Positions 44,083 through 52,586 of a stretch of 64,000 nucleotides of DNA are shown here, in pieces. The stretch is from an uncultured Gammaproteobacteria bacterium (lineage in GTDB: Bacteria; Pseudomonadota; Gammaproteobacteria; Arenicellales; JAANXG01). Within the stretch, counting starts at the first letter, position 1, and each line of letters opens with the position of its first letter. The stretch covers positions 1 to 64,000 of the forward strand of contig CAMYNL010000006.1 of the NCBI GenBank assembly GCA_947259705.1. The letters are read 5' to 3'. The notes below the pieces were generated by a model. That model saw only the letters and a list, made by a program, of their open reading frames with translations, searched no databases and was not told the DNA's origin. Both the position numbers and the translations under genes were made by a program.

Positions 44083-45094
44083 GGGAGTGAAGAATGGATT
44101 CCAGTTCGATGTTTACCGATGTTCGCGCGCCGATGGCGTCCGGCTGCAACGACTTCAGGGGCGTCTCCCGGTCCAGCAGCGCCAGCACCAGCGCCGCCGG
44201 ATTGATACCCAGCCCCCGCTTCAGACCGACATAGGACAGCGTCAAGCGCGGGTTGATCTCCAGGATGCGGGGTCCCTCGCGACCCAGGATCAGGTCCACG
44301 CCCACGTAACCCCACAATCCCGGGATCGCCAGGGCGATGCTATCGATGATGTGCTTGGTAATCACCTCCTGGCCGGGTCGATCGTTGGCGACGCAGCCGA
44401 GCAGGCGGAACGAGTCGTTGATGACGGCGACGCGCTGCCGGTTGCAGGCGAGCAGCTTCGCCTTGCCGTCCCGGCACAGCAGACTGAGGCTCATGGAAAG
44501 ACCTTCTACATAGGGCTGCGCGATGAGTCTCTGCTCGCCCTGGTCTGCCAGTGCCTGGGCCAGGTCCGCGGGGCCATGGCAGATGCGGGATCCGATGCAG
44601 CCCACGCCGTCGTCGGGCTTGAGCACAATGGAGTCGAACTCCCCGAACAGCGCGGGGGAAGGTTCGACGGTGGGCACCACCGGCACCCCAAACCGCTGCA
44701 GTCGACGGATGGTCTCCTTCTTGGAAGCGGTGATCCTTACCGCCTCCGGGCGGCTGTTGAGCAGCAGGCACCCGGCATCCACTACCGCCGTCGTGACCCG
44801 TTCGAGGACGTGATCAGTCTCCGGCGCGATGGGCCAGACCGCATCGAACTCGGGCAGGATTTCTTCCAGTGAGTCGGCCCACGACTGGTCTGACTTCAGG
44901 TACATTGTCTGGCACGGCAGGTCGAGAATCGGCAGGCGGTGATCGCAGGTCACCGCGAGGTCGATGTCGGGCAGTTCGCCCAGGTCGGCGACCACTGCCC
45001 GCAGCATCAGCTGGCCTTCCGCCACCAGTTCGGGGTCCAGTTCGGTGCGCGCAAAGCCGCCGCCGGAGGCAAATTCGAATACTAGGATGCGCAT
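44072..45094 (-). CDS. ATP-grasp ligase, MfnD-like
   Basis: 341 residues. N-terminus MRILVFEFASGGG is typical of the tyramine-glutamate ligase (MfnD) group. ATP-grasp features: IVLKPDDGVGCIGSRIC, QPYVEGLSMSLSLLC and the metal-binding RILEINPRLTLSY. In methanogens MfnD adds Glu to tyramine in methanofuran synthesis; bacterial methylofuran has a different head but also polyglutamate, so the exact substrate is inferred. Start at 45094; divergent from the HisA-like gene by 3 bases. Confidence 0.8.
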   Translation of the reverse strand: MRILVFEFASGGGFARTELDPELVAEGQLMLRAVVADLGELPDIDLAVTCDHRLPILDLPCQTMYLKSDQSWADSLEEILPEFDAVWPIAPETDHVLERVTTAVVDAGCLLLNSRPEAVRITASKKETIRRLQRFGVPVVPTVEPSPALFGEFDSIVLKPDDGVGCIGSRICHGPADLAQALADQGEQRLIAQPYVEGLSMSLSLLCRDGKAKLLACNRQRVAVINDSFRLLGCVANDRPGQEVITKHIIDSIALAIPGLWGYVGVDLILGREGPRILEINPRLTLSYVGLKRGLGINPAALVLALLDRETPLKSLQPDAIGARTSVNIELESILHSHVR

Positions 45095-45097
45095 ACC

Positions 45098-45769
45098 ATG
45101 ACCTTCACGATCATCCCGGTAGTGGACCTGCGCGGTGGGCGGGCGGTGCACGCGCGCAGCGGCGCGGGCCGATCCGGGTATCGTCCGCTCGACACTCCCC
45201 TGTGCCCGCAGCCGGACCCGGCAACGGCGGCCGGGGCGCTGACCAGGGCGGCACGCTCCGCCACCCTGTACCTGGCCGACCTGGATGCCATCTGCGGAAG
45301 TGGTGACAACGCTGCCGCGGTAACGGCGATTGCCGGACGCCATCCGCAACTGGAGTTATGGGTCGATGCGGGCATCGACAGCCCGCGCAGCTTGTCTGGA
45401 TTTCGTGAACGCTGTCCGGGCGCCGTTCCCGTCGTAGGCAGCGAGAGCGCCGGTGATCCAGCGTGGCTTCTCGACGCCGCCGACTTCATCCTTTCGCTGG
45501 ATTTCGGTGCCGCGGGCTTCGTCGGCGATCCGCGGCTGCTTGATCGCGTCGAATTGTGGCCGGCACGGGTAATCGTCATGTCCATGTCCAGGGTCGGAAT
45601 GGACGGTGGTCCGGACCTCGAGCGACTGCGTCGGGTGCGCCGGCGCCGTCCGAATGTCGACTACTATGCTGCCGGCGGCGTACGCTCGCCGGAAGACCTG
45701 GAACGTCTCGAGCAACTGGGCGCCCGCGGCGCGCTGGTCGCGACCGCGCTGCACCAGGGGCGGCTGTAA
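45098..45769 (+). CDS. HisA/HisF-family TIM-barrel protein
   Basis: 223 residues. N-terminus FTIIPVVDLRGGRAVHARSG resembles HisA with the first catalytic Asp; LYLADLDAICGSGDN and DYYAAGGVRSPEDL hold further phosphate loops. It lies alone on the plus strand within the methanopterin cluster, as do related HisA-like genes in other methylotrophs, and is unlikely to be the histidine enzyme. Role in carrier synthesis is unproven. Confidence 0.82.
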   Translation: MTFTIIPVVDLRGGRAVHARSGAGRSGYRPLDTPLCPQPDPATAAGALTRAARSATLYLADLDAICGSGDNAAAVTAIAGRHPQLELWVDAGIDSPRSLSGFRERCPGAVPVVGSESAGDPAWLLDAADFILSLDFGAAGFVGDPRLLDRVELWPARVIVMSMSRVGMDGGPDLERLRRVRRRRPNVDYYAAGGVRSPEDLERLEQLGARGALVATALHQGRL

Positions 45770-45845
45770 CCGTCCGGGTTTTGCGGCTGATCGACCGCTG
45801 TCGTGTGCGAAGCATGGCTGTACTCCGCTGTGGTTGGCGGCGTGC

Positions 45846-45876
45846 CGGCGGCGCAGCTCGCAGGGCCGCGCCGCCG
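45846..45876. terminator. convergent GC-rich hairpin between HisA-like gene and fae
   Basis: CGGCGGCGC (45846-45854) and GCGCCGCCG (45868-45876) are perfect 9-bp complements. They sit between the convergent ends of the HisA-like gene and fae, so the hairpin may limit read-through both ways. There is no T-tract, so intrinsic termination is uncertain. Confidence 0.45.
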
Positions 45877-45892
45877 AACATGCCGGCAATAT

Positions 45893-46405
45893 TTATGAAT
45901 GCGCCTGAAACGGATGATCGGTGCTGCCCTTCTTGGACACTACCTCACTCGCTTTCGGCTTGTCGGCTACGGCGTTCTTGAGCGCCTGCTTGGTAGCTTC
46001 GTAGTTGTAATCCTGGATCTTCTGGTCATCCTCGGCCTGCCAGTGGATGAACACACCCACCGATACAAAGACGTCATCCGCCTCGTCGGCGGGGATGGTC
46101 CCGTCCTCAACGCAATCCATGACCGCCATGGCGACCGCGCGCTGCGCCGGGCCGAACATCTGCACTGCCTGCTTCGAACCCTTGATCGTGACCTTGTTGA
46201 ACATCATGGTGTGGGGACGTGCCGGCAGGTTGGGGGCGACGACGGCGAGCAGGGCGGTGAAACCGTCCTTGTTGTTCACCAGGCCGTTGCAGAACGCCGT
46301 CTCCGCTGCGGACCCTCTCGGACCGATCATCAGGTCGATGTGAGCGACCTCGTTACCGTCACCAACCAGTGCTTCTCCAACCAGGGTTCTATTGATTACC
46401 GCCAT
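45893..46405 (-). CDS. fae: formaldehyde-activating enzyme Fae
   Basis: Condenses formaldehyde with tetrahydromethanopterin-type carrier to methylene-H4MPT, the entry point of the pathway. 170 residues, the usual length. [21 protein letters not shown] contains the catalytic His (H22), and [20 protein letters not shown] plus [10 protein letters not shown] are signature stretches. AAGGAGG precedes the ATG, a strong site expected for this abundant protein. It is the last gene of the mptG-mtdB-ATPgrasp-mch-ATPgrasp-CitG-fae group. Confidence 0.97.
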   Translation of the reverse strand: MAVINRTLVGEALVGDGNEVAHIDLMIGPRGSAAETAFCNGLVNNKDGFTALLAVVAPNLPARPHTMMFNKVTIKGSKQAVQMFGPAQRAVAMAVMDCVEDGTIPADEADDVFVSVGVFIHWQAEDDQKIQDYNYEATKQALKNAVADKPKASEVVSKKGSTDHPFQAHS

Positions 46406-46426
46406 TTTGATCCTCCTTCATTTAGG

Positions 46427-47353
46427 TTAGGTAGAAACGCAACGGTGCAGTTCGCCGCCGCTGCAATTCTGTTTTACGGGTCGTGGAACCCACTGCGACG
46501 CAATCGCGTCGAAGTCTTTCGCCATCACGGTCGCCACCGTCAGGTCCGCGGTGGTGCCGGGATTGAGATCGTGACGCTTCATATGTTCGTCCAGCGTGTG
46601 TAACTCGCGCAGCTTGTCTTGCGGTTCGGCGCACGCCAGCAGATCCGCGCTGAGCAACATCGCCTGCCGCCGCACCGCCTCGGCCTGGCCGGCGCCGTGC
46701 TTGCGCGCGATGTGGCTGTCCGGAAGACGCGCCAGCAGGGCCAGGTAAACCCCTGCAACGGCCCAGGCCGGGTCACGCCAGCGGCGCAACAGGCGGCGCA
46801 GCAGCGGCAGGGCAAAGTCCAGGATGTCCGGGTAACCATGGCCGTACTGGTAGGCGATACGGTCGCGCCCGGCGGCCGCCATCATTGCCTGCCGCAGGTC
46901 CACCCGGGGACGTTCGGCGACATCATGACGGCTCGACTGGCCCAGACCGGCGGGGGCGGCGGTGCGGATGGCGCGATAGGCCCAGTCCGCATCATCGACA
47001 CGCAGGCCGGCGAGGGTGGCCCGCAGCCGACAGCGCAGGTCGGCCGGCGCGGAACGGCGCTGCGCCGCGGCAAACAACGGCGCGGCCAGCAGCAAGATGC
47101 CGAGGTTGGTGTTGCAGCCGACGGCGTCATGGGTGGCGGTGACGGCACGGTAAATACGCTCACCCACCGCATAGGATGCAGTCGCCAGGATCGGGGCGGT
47201 AACCCGGGCGCTGACCCGGAAGTCGTCGGCGGTCATGTTGTGGCCGGGGCGAAACACACTGACGTTGCCGGGTTTGAGCGTTGCCACGTCCAGCTCGCAG
47301 GCGCGCAGATAAGCACGCTGCAGGTTCTCATCGTAGCGACGCGCACCCATCAT
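46427..47353 (-). CDS. CitG-like triphosphoribosyl-dephospho-CoA synthase family protein
   Basis: 308 residues from ATG at 47353 (a second ATG follows immediately). LRACELDVATLKPGNVSVF, THDAVGCNTNLGILLLAAPL and NPGTTADLTVATVM fit the CitG/MdcB family, which joins ATP and dephospho-CoA. In methylotrophs a CitG relative sits between mch and fae and is needed for the C1 pathway; it may build the ribosyl part of the carrier. The ATGATGA start overlaps the upstream stop. The longer open frame to 47698 is a shadow. Confidence 0.85.
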   Translation of the reverse strand: MMGARRYDENLQRAYLRACELDVATLKPGNVSVFRPGHNMTADDFRVSARVTAPILATASYAVGERIYRAVTATHDAVGCNTNLGILLLAAPLFAAAQRRSAPADLRCRLRATLAGLRVDDADWAYRAIRTAAPAGLGQSSRHDVAERPRVDLRQAMMAAAGRDRIAYQYGHGYPDILDFALPLLRRLLRRWRDPAWAVAGVYLALLARLPDSHIARKHGAGQAEAVRRQAMLLSADLLACAEPQDKLRELHTLDEHMKRHDLNPGTTADLTVATVMAKDFDAIASQWVPRPVKQNCSGGELHRCVST

Positions 47354-48264
47354 CGGGCCGCCTCCAGAAGCTGGTGGGCCGCGGTGCGGGCGCACAGCAG
47401 CTCGGCGAGGCACCCGGCGATGGACGCGGGGCAGACACTCTGCAGCCCATGCCAGGCCGGGATGCTGTTGACTTCCACCACCCACCAGCGGCCCTCGGCA
47501 TCGCGCAACAGGTCGACACCGGAATAGTCGAGCCCCAGTGCCCGGGTCGCGGCCTCCGCCAGTTGCTTGAGCGGCGGCTCCAGCACCGCGGTCCGACAGG
47601 TGCCGCCCATGGCCACATTGTTGACCCAGTCGCGGCCCTCCCGGCGCATGGCGGCCACGGCATTGCCGGCGATGACGAACACGCGCCAGTCGCGCCATCC
47701 GGACGTGCCTGGCGCAATGAACCGCTGCAGGTAATACACGCCCTGGTAGTCACCGTCGGCGTGCAGGTCCGCGAGCTCGGCGATGCGGCGGACGCCCTTG
47801 CCCTGGGATCCGAACAGGGGCTTTTGCACGACCTCGTTGCCCGCCGCGAGTTCAGCCCCGACCGTGGCCACGGCGGCGGCGGGATCGCTGAACACCCAGG
47901 AGGGCGGGGTGGGGATACCGGCGCGGTGCAGCAGCAGTGAGGTGGCGCCCTTGTCGACGCTGCGCTCAATACCGATGGCGTCGTTGACCACGGCGACGCC
48001 GGCGTCGCGCAGCGCGTGCAGGATGCCCAGGTAAGTAGTCACCTGTTCAAAGCTGCCTCCGGGCACGCAGCGCACAAACACCGCCGCGGGCAACGCCTGT
48101 TCGAAACCCGGCAGTCTCAATCCGGCCACGCCGGCCTCGATGTCAATCGCGCAATGGCGCAGTGACAGCACCGCGGTTTCCAGTCCGGCCCGTGCAAAGG
48201 CCTCGCTGAGCTCGGTGGTATGCCAGCCGCTCTCGTCGGTGAACAGGGCGACGCGCAGGTTCAA
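47350..48264 (-). CDS. RimK-type ATP-grasp alpha-L-glutamate ligase-like protein
   Basis: 304 residues. The ATP-grasp core has VDKGATSLLLHRAGIPTPPS, EVVQKPLFGSQGKGVRRI, and a metal-binding WWVVEVNSIPAWHGLQ. Close relatives of this type add Glu to cofactors or proteins (MptN adds Glu to methanopterin in archaea). It lies directly between mch and the CitG-like gene with 4-base overlaps, so it likely tails the carrier. Exact substrate not shown. Confidence 0.82.
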   Translation of the reverse strand: MNLRVALFTDESGWHTTELSEAFARAGLETAVLSLRHCAIDIEAGVAGLRLPGFEQALPAAVFVRCVPGGSFEQVTTYLGILHALRDAGVAVVNDAIGIERSVDKGATSLLLHRAGIPTPPSWVFSDPAAAVATVGAELAAGNEVVQKPLFGSQGKGVRRIAELADLHADGDYQGVYYLQRFIAPGTSGWRDWRVFVIAGNAVAAMRREGRDWVNNVAMGGTCRTAVLEPPLKQLAEAATRALGLDYSGVDLLRDAEGRWWVVEVNSIPAWHGLQSVCPASIAGCLAELLCARTAAHQLLEAAR

Positions 48265-49268
48265 ACCGGGCCCCCGAAGGACTTGTCCAGCAATGCCTGG
48301 TCGAGGCGTCCGCCGCCATAGGTGCGGCCGCTGCGCAGAGCGGTCACCAGCACCCGGGCGGGGCTGAAAAGGTGCGGGTCGATCTTGAAGAAATCATGGT
48401 CATAGGCGGCGAACACCTCCGCGAAGGGGCGGCCGTAGTCCCGCGACGCGCCGGAGGGAAGTTGTTCCGCCAGCCGGCGCGCGGCTTCGTCATCGCTGTC
48501 CACGTACAGTTGCACGGTGCCGCCGAACAGGATAGCGTCGTTGGTGCGGCCCATCGCCGTAATGAAGTCGCGGCTGGGCGGTGACAAAGGCGCACTGCCC
48601 GCGGCGTCCACGATCTGCTGCAGTGGAAAGCCGAGTTCGTGGGCCTTGTGCATGGCCACCTCGACTACCCGCGCCACCACCTGTACGTTTCCCGCCAGGC
48701 TGGTGGTAGGGGTCAGTATCAGCGTCAGCCGCTTGCTGTGGACGCCGCAATCGCTGGCGATCTTCTGCACCAGTTCCGGAGGCGGTGTCTTGTCCACTTC
48801 CAGCACCAGGCAGGTGCGGTCGCAGTCATCCTGGTAGGCGAGTTTCTGGAACAGAGGTTCCTTGCGCGCCAGCGCCCGGCCTGGGCCCGAGCCGAGGGCG
48901 TTGAATGCCCCCTTGCCCTTGCCGTGGGACAGGCTCCACCCTGCATACTGACTGGCCAGGCAGGCCAGCACCGGGTCTGCGGTGTGGACATGTACCGTAA
49001 GCGGCCAGCGCTCGCCGCCGCCGGTAACGAGCGCGACGCTGCCCAGCCCGCCCAAGCAGATCTCGGCGATGCGCCGACCGGCCTCCAGCCCGCCCGCCGC
49101 GTCGATGCCGGCGTCAACGATGACACAACCACCAGGGCCTTCACTTACCGACAGGCGCAGCGATCCGGCATCGTCGACCAGTTTCGCGGTAAGCGGCCAT
49201 GCCAGCTCATTGACGCTGGGCTGCGGCTGCGCGGGCTTGCGGGCGGAGGCGGGATGTGCACTGGTCAT
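48261..49268 (-). CDS. mch: methenyl-tetrahydromethanopterin cyclohydrolase Mch
   Basis: Interconverts methenyl-H4MPT and 5-formyl-H4MPT. 335 residues from the ATG at 49268; NELAWPLTAKLVDDAGSLRL begins the conserved part. LVTGGGERWPLTVHVHTADP, SHGKGKGAFNALGSGPGRAL and LILTPTTSLAGNVQVVARVVE are typical. It is 8 bases downstream of an ATP-grasp gene and overlaps the next. Confidence 0.96.
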   Translation of the reverse strand: MTSAHPASARKPAQPQPSVNELAWPLTAKLVDDAGSLRLSVSEGPGGCVIVDAGIDAAGGLEAGRRIAEICLGGLGSVALVTGGGERWPLTVHVHTADPVLACLASQYAGWSLSHGKGKGAFNALGSGPGRALARKEPLFQKLAYQDDCDRTCLVLEVDKTPPPELVQKIASDCGVHSKRLTLILTPTTSLAGNVQVVARVVEVAMHKAHELGFPLQQIVDAAGSAPLSPPSRDFITAMGRTNDAILFGGTVQLYVDSDDEAARRLAEQLPSGASRDYGRPFAEVFAAYDHDFFKIDPHLFSPARVLVTALRSGRTYGGGRLDQALLDKSFGGPV

Positions 49269-49276
49269 CGCGGCTG

Positions 49277-50413
49277 TCAGGCCACCGCCTGCGTCAGGCG
49301 CGGCCGGTTCAGGCGCCGCAACAGCGCGTCGTGGCGCGCGCGCGCCAGGGCGGCCACTTTGTCGGCATCGGTCCCGGCAGCGTGTACCGTGCAGATCGGG
49401 GCGGCAGCGGAGATCGTCTGTCCGCGTGCAGGGAGGTCGCTGCACCAGCGCGGCCAGGCGTCGACGCCGCCAGAGATCGTGACAGGCGTGCGCGCATAGA
49501 CAATCATGTGGGCCCGTACCGGCCCCGCGTCCGCGCCGGTGACGTCGTCCAGGTCCAGCGTGCCACGGCAGGCCGCAACATGCAGCGCCACCAGGCCGCG
49601 CCGGTAACAGGCGTCATACAGTTCCATGGTGGCGCTGGGCCGGGGGTTCAGTTCCAGGATCCGCGGCCCGCCCTCGGTCACTACGAAGTCCAGGCTGTTG
49701 AGGCCGACCAGGCCGAGCTCACGGGTCAGACCCGCCACCGCGTGTTCCACGGTGCGGCGCCCGGTGGGGGCCAGGCAGAGCCGGTTGACCGCTCCCCCGT
49801 AGACGTAATCCGGTTCCCGCCGCCACAGGGTGTTCCAGCCCAGGATGCGTGACCGATGGCGATCGCCCACAAACAGTATCGACCCCGCCGCGCCGGCGAT
49901 GCGGCGCTGCCAGTACGGCTGCGCAGGTGTCGGCATCTCCCGGCGCCAGGGTTTGACATGGCTGCCGCCGCAGCCCCGGGCGCTCTTCACCAGCCAGCCG
50001 TCGCCAGCGGGCACGCGCTGCCGGACCCGCGGGTGCGGCACGCCCAACATGTCCAGCAGCCGGAAGAAGCTCTCGGGGTCCTGCGCCGAGCTCACGGTTG
50101 CGGCATCGTTGCCCAGCAGTTCGGCATGCTCCTGGCAATACCCAATCACCGCTGCGGACGCCTCCAGTCCGGCGCCATAGATCACGCTGCAGCGCGGGCC
50201 CCGGCTCAGCAGCTCGTACACCGCGGCCGCCAGTTCGGTAGTGGATAGGCCGTGATCACCCATCGCGACACGGCGGCAATGCGCCGCCGCGCGCTGCGTG
50301 TCGTGGTCGGCGAAGCCGTCCACCACGATGGCCGGCCAGCCGCCGCGCGCGGCCGATTGCGCCAGCGCGCGGCCGGACAGCGCCAGTATCATCAGGGGTG
50401 GGTCAGTCGACAT
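49277..50413 (-). CDS. ATP-grasp domain protein of the C1-carrier cluster
   Basis: 378 residues from ATG at 50413, which overlaps the mtdB stop; ATG 50392 is an alternative. The ATP-grasp parts are WLVKSARGCGGSHVKPWRRE and RILELNPRPSATMELY. An N-terminal LALSGRALAQSAARGGWPAI and a C-terminal domain with VYARTPVTISGG flank it. It sits between mtdB and mch. The ligase substrate is unknown; it is the third ATP-grasp enzyme in the island. Confidence 0.82.
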   Translation of the reverse strand: MSTDPPLMILALSGRALAQSAARGGWPAIVVDGFADHDTQRAAAHCRRVAMGDHGLSTTELAAAVYELLSRGPRCSVIYGAGLEASAAVIGYCQEHAELLGNDAATVSSAQDPESFFRLLDMLGVPHPRVRQRVPAGDGWLVKSARGCGGSHVKPWRREMPTPAQPYWQRRIAGAAGSILFVGDRHRSRILGWNTLWRREPDYVYGGAVNRLCLAPTGRRTVEHAVAGLTRELGLVGLNSLDFVVTEGGPRILELNPRPSATMELYDACYRRGLVALHVAACRGTLDLDDVTGADAGPVRAHMIVYARTPVTISGGVDAWPRWCSDLPARGQTISAAAPICTVHAAGTDADKVAALARARHDALLRRLNRPRLTQAVA

Positions 50414-51299
50414 GGTCGATTGCCCAGTCAAAGGCATGCTCGAAATGCAGGTTGAGGGGCTTGTCGGATTCACGCATAGCCTTCAGCAGGTGGTGCTGGG
50501 CCTGGTACTTGATATTGCCGACCGCCAGGGCGCCGACGCCCAGCGCCTGCCTCGAGCCGGTCAACGCCTTGCCGTCGTCGTTCACCTCCACCCCCTCGAT
50601 GCCGGGAGGCGGCACAGCGTTGACGTCGGCGACCACCAGCAGTTCCGTGGCCTGCGCGATCTCGGCGCTGCTCAGCACCTGGACACCAGCCTTGGCGGTG
50701 GCAAGCACCACGTGGGCGCCCGCGAGCTGTCCCATCTTGTGGTCGTTGGCGTCGCCCTTGATGCCGGTGAGGTCGGCGCCATAGCTGTGGTTGCACAATG
50801 CCGCGACGCGATCGGCCTTGTCCTTCTGCCTGCCCATGATGACGACTTCGGCACCCGCCTTGGCCGCCAGCACTGCGGCCGCGGCGCCCACTGGTCCGGT
50901 GCCGCCCAGTACCACCACACGCTTGTCCTGCAGGCTCGTGCCATGCTGCTTCTTGAGACAGCGACTCACTGCCGCCACCAGCCCGGCAGCGGTGGTAAAG
51001 GCGCCGCTGGGGTCGGCGAAAACGCTGACCTCGAACGGCGGGACCATGGCGTCCCGGGCGTTCTCCATCATGTCCATGGCGAGTTGCATGTCGCGGCCGC
51101 CGATGAAGATGCCGGTGCGCCTGACGCCCTTTGGTCCGCGCGAAAAGATCGCGTCCTGCACCAGCACCGCCACGTCGTCGAGGGTTACCTGCGTATAGGC
51201 CATGGCCGCGGTCCAACCGGCGTCGTAGGCCATATTGACGTCGAAGGGGCTGACGTTCTTCTCTGGGGTCAGCATGTGCAGGATGTAGGGTTTATCCAT
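50403..51299 (-). CDS. mtdB: methylene-tetrahydromethanopterin dehydrogenase MtdB
   Basis: NAD(P)-dependent oxidation of methylene-H4MPT to methenyl-H4MPT. 298 residues from the ATG at 51299. DVNMAYDAGWTAAMAYTQVT and AIFSRGPKGVRRTGIFIGGR form the substrate domain; VVVLGGTGPVGAAAAVLAAK is the Rossmann loop. It resembles MtdB rather than the folate enzyme by its neighbours and the length. The open frame extends upstream into a region of no homology. Confidence 0.94.
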   Translation of the reverse strand: MDKPYILHMLTPEKNVSPFDVNMAYDAGWTAAMAYTQVTLDDVAVLVQDAIFSRGPKGVRRTGIFIGGRDMQLAMDMMENARDAMVPPFEVSVFADPSGAFTTAAGLVAAVSRCLKKQHGTSLQDKRVVVLGGTGPVGAAAAVLAAKAGAEVVIMGRQKDKADRVAALCNHSYGADLTGIKGDANDHKMGQLAGAHVVLATAKAGVQVLSSAEIAQATELLVVADVNAVPPPGIEGVEVNDDGKALTGSRQALGVGALAVGNIKYQAQHHLLKAMRESDKPLNLHFEHAFDWAIDHVD

Positions 51300-51321
51300 G
51301 GGTAGCTTCCAATGTCGTTGC

Positions 51322-52359
51322 TCAGGCGCGCCTGCGGTTCGCGTCGAGGGTCTGCGGTGCGGCGTTGGGTGCACGGGAGGTGATCATCCTGCAGCCGCGA
51401 TTGCGCGCCTCCACGACCCGGAATTCCATCCCGGGGACGCCACTGAAGCGCCTGCGCAAGGCCGCTGCCTTGGCCGCGGCATCATCAGCGGAAGCGAGGA
51501 ACGCGAAACCGGTGGGTCCCCAGGAACTCTGGCCGAGGCCGGTGACGCCTTGCCCCCGCAGCCAGTCAAGCGCGGCGGCCACGCGGGCGCTGCTGTAGCG
51601 GCCGCCCTGGGCGCTGGCGAAATGGTCGCCAACCGCCTGCTGCAGGGCGCCGATACCATCAGCGAAGCAATGAAAATCGGCTTCCGCCAGTGCCGGCATG
51701 ATCTGCATCAGCGTTAGCCGGCACAGCTCGGCGGCAGCGGCGGCGGGGAACTCGGGGAGGTCGCTAAATGCCTGTTGTTCGGTCCGGCCGTACAGACCAT
51801 GGGCGCGGTGATCGAGGATCAAAAGCACCCGCCAGGCGTCGGGAAAATCGGTACGGGCGACGATGGGGGGCGGACCGGCTTTTTCGCAGCGGCCGCCGTC
51901 GAACAGAAAACCACCTTGGGTGAAGGCGCCGACACCGACACCGGAACGCCGGCCGCGGCCCATGATGTCGCAGAGTGTCGGCACCGTGAGTCCGGCGTCG
52001 AAGAGCTGGTTGATGGCGGTGCCGACGGCCAAGCTGAGCTGGGTTCCGGATCCCAAGCCGGCATGCTCGGGTATGCTGGCGTGGACCCGGACCTCCACCG
52101 CGGCATCGATACCGAGATGATCCAGCAGGCGGCGGGCGCAGCGGGCGGCGCGTTCACCGGTGGCTGCAGGTTCACCAGTGGCGGGGAGTGGCGTAATCGT
52201 CAGCTGCGTCGACAGCGATTCCAGGGCCAGGCCGAGGCTGCCGTAGCGCCGTCCCAGGCCGCCGTGCATGTCGACGAAGCCCAGATGCAGCCGTGCCGGC
52301 GCCTCAATGAAGACGCCGGAGGCCTTCGCGTGATCTTGATTGACGGATTTCAGATGCAT
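51322..52359 (-). CDS. mptG: beta-ribofuranosylaminobenzene 5'-phosphate synthase (MptG)
   Basis: Joins p-aminobenzoate with PRPP, the first committed step of methanopterin synthesis. 345 residues, GHMP-kinase-like fold. FIEAPARLHLGFVDMHGGLG, then PEHAGLGSGTQLSLAVGTAI (GHMP ATP loop) and GRSGVGV-like GRRSGVGVGAFTQGGFLFDG; QSSWGPTGFAF near the end. It heads the mtdB/mch/fae group. The start at 52359 has no Shine-Dalgarno-like sequence nearby, and the sigma-54 promoter would leave only a few leader bases. Confidence 0.92.
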   Translation of the reverse strand: MHLKSVNQDHAKASGVFIEAPARLHLGFVDMHGGLGRRYGSLGLALESLSTQLTITPLPATGEPAATGERAARCARRLLDHLGIDAAVEVRVHASIPEHAGLGSGTQLSLAVGTAINQLFDAGLTVPTLCDIMGRGRRSGVGVGAFTQGGFLFDGGRCEKAGPPPIVARTDFPDAWRVLLILDHRAHGLYGRTEQQAFSDLPEFPAAAAAELCRLTLMQIMPALAEADFHCFADGIGALQQAVGDHFASAQGGRYSSARVAAALDWLRGQGVTGLGQSSWGPTGFAFLASADDAAAKAAALRRRFSGVPGMEFRVVEARNRGCRMITSRAPNAAPQTLDANRRRA

Positions 52360-52586
52360 AAGTAGAAACCCCGCTAGCAAGTAGCGTGCCTGCAGTCCGG
52401 TTGGATCGTAGACGGGCGGCCCGCGGTGAGTAATGGCGGCGTGGGGGCCCTGGCAGCGGACTTGTTGCCGCTACCCGGACCGACTGTCACGTAAAATGGG
52501 CGGTCACTGGGGCAGACTGTAACGATTATGGCAGTGACGGCCGTCAGTCGGCCCAAGCCGCATTCGGTCACCGTGGCGGCGGCTGT
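52360..52586. other. 227-base intergenic region before mptG
   Basis: No gene is seen. Near mptG is the sigma-54 promoter (52376-52391). Farther upstream are an inverted repeat GTCACTG (52503-52509) / CAGTGAC (52532-52538) and the palindrome GACGGCCGTC (52536-52545), possible activator or repressor sites. The TGTGTC-TC-GACACA palindrome of the xoxF region is not present. Confidence 0.5.
52376..52391 (-). promoter_or_regulatory. sigma-54 (-24/-12) promoter of the mptG-mtdB-mch-fae operon
   Basis: The minus strand reads AGGCACGCTACTTGCT against the consensus TGGCACGNNNNTTGCW: only the first, least important base differs. Predicted start near 52365, only about 6 bases before the assigned ATG, so either the message is nearly leaderless or translation starts later. 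Confidence 0.62.
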
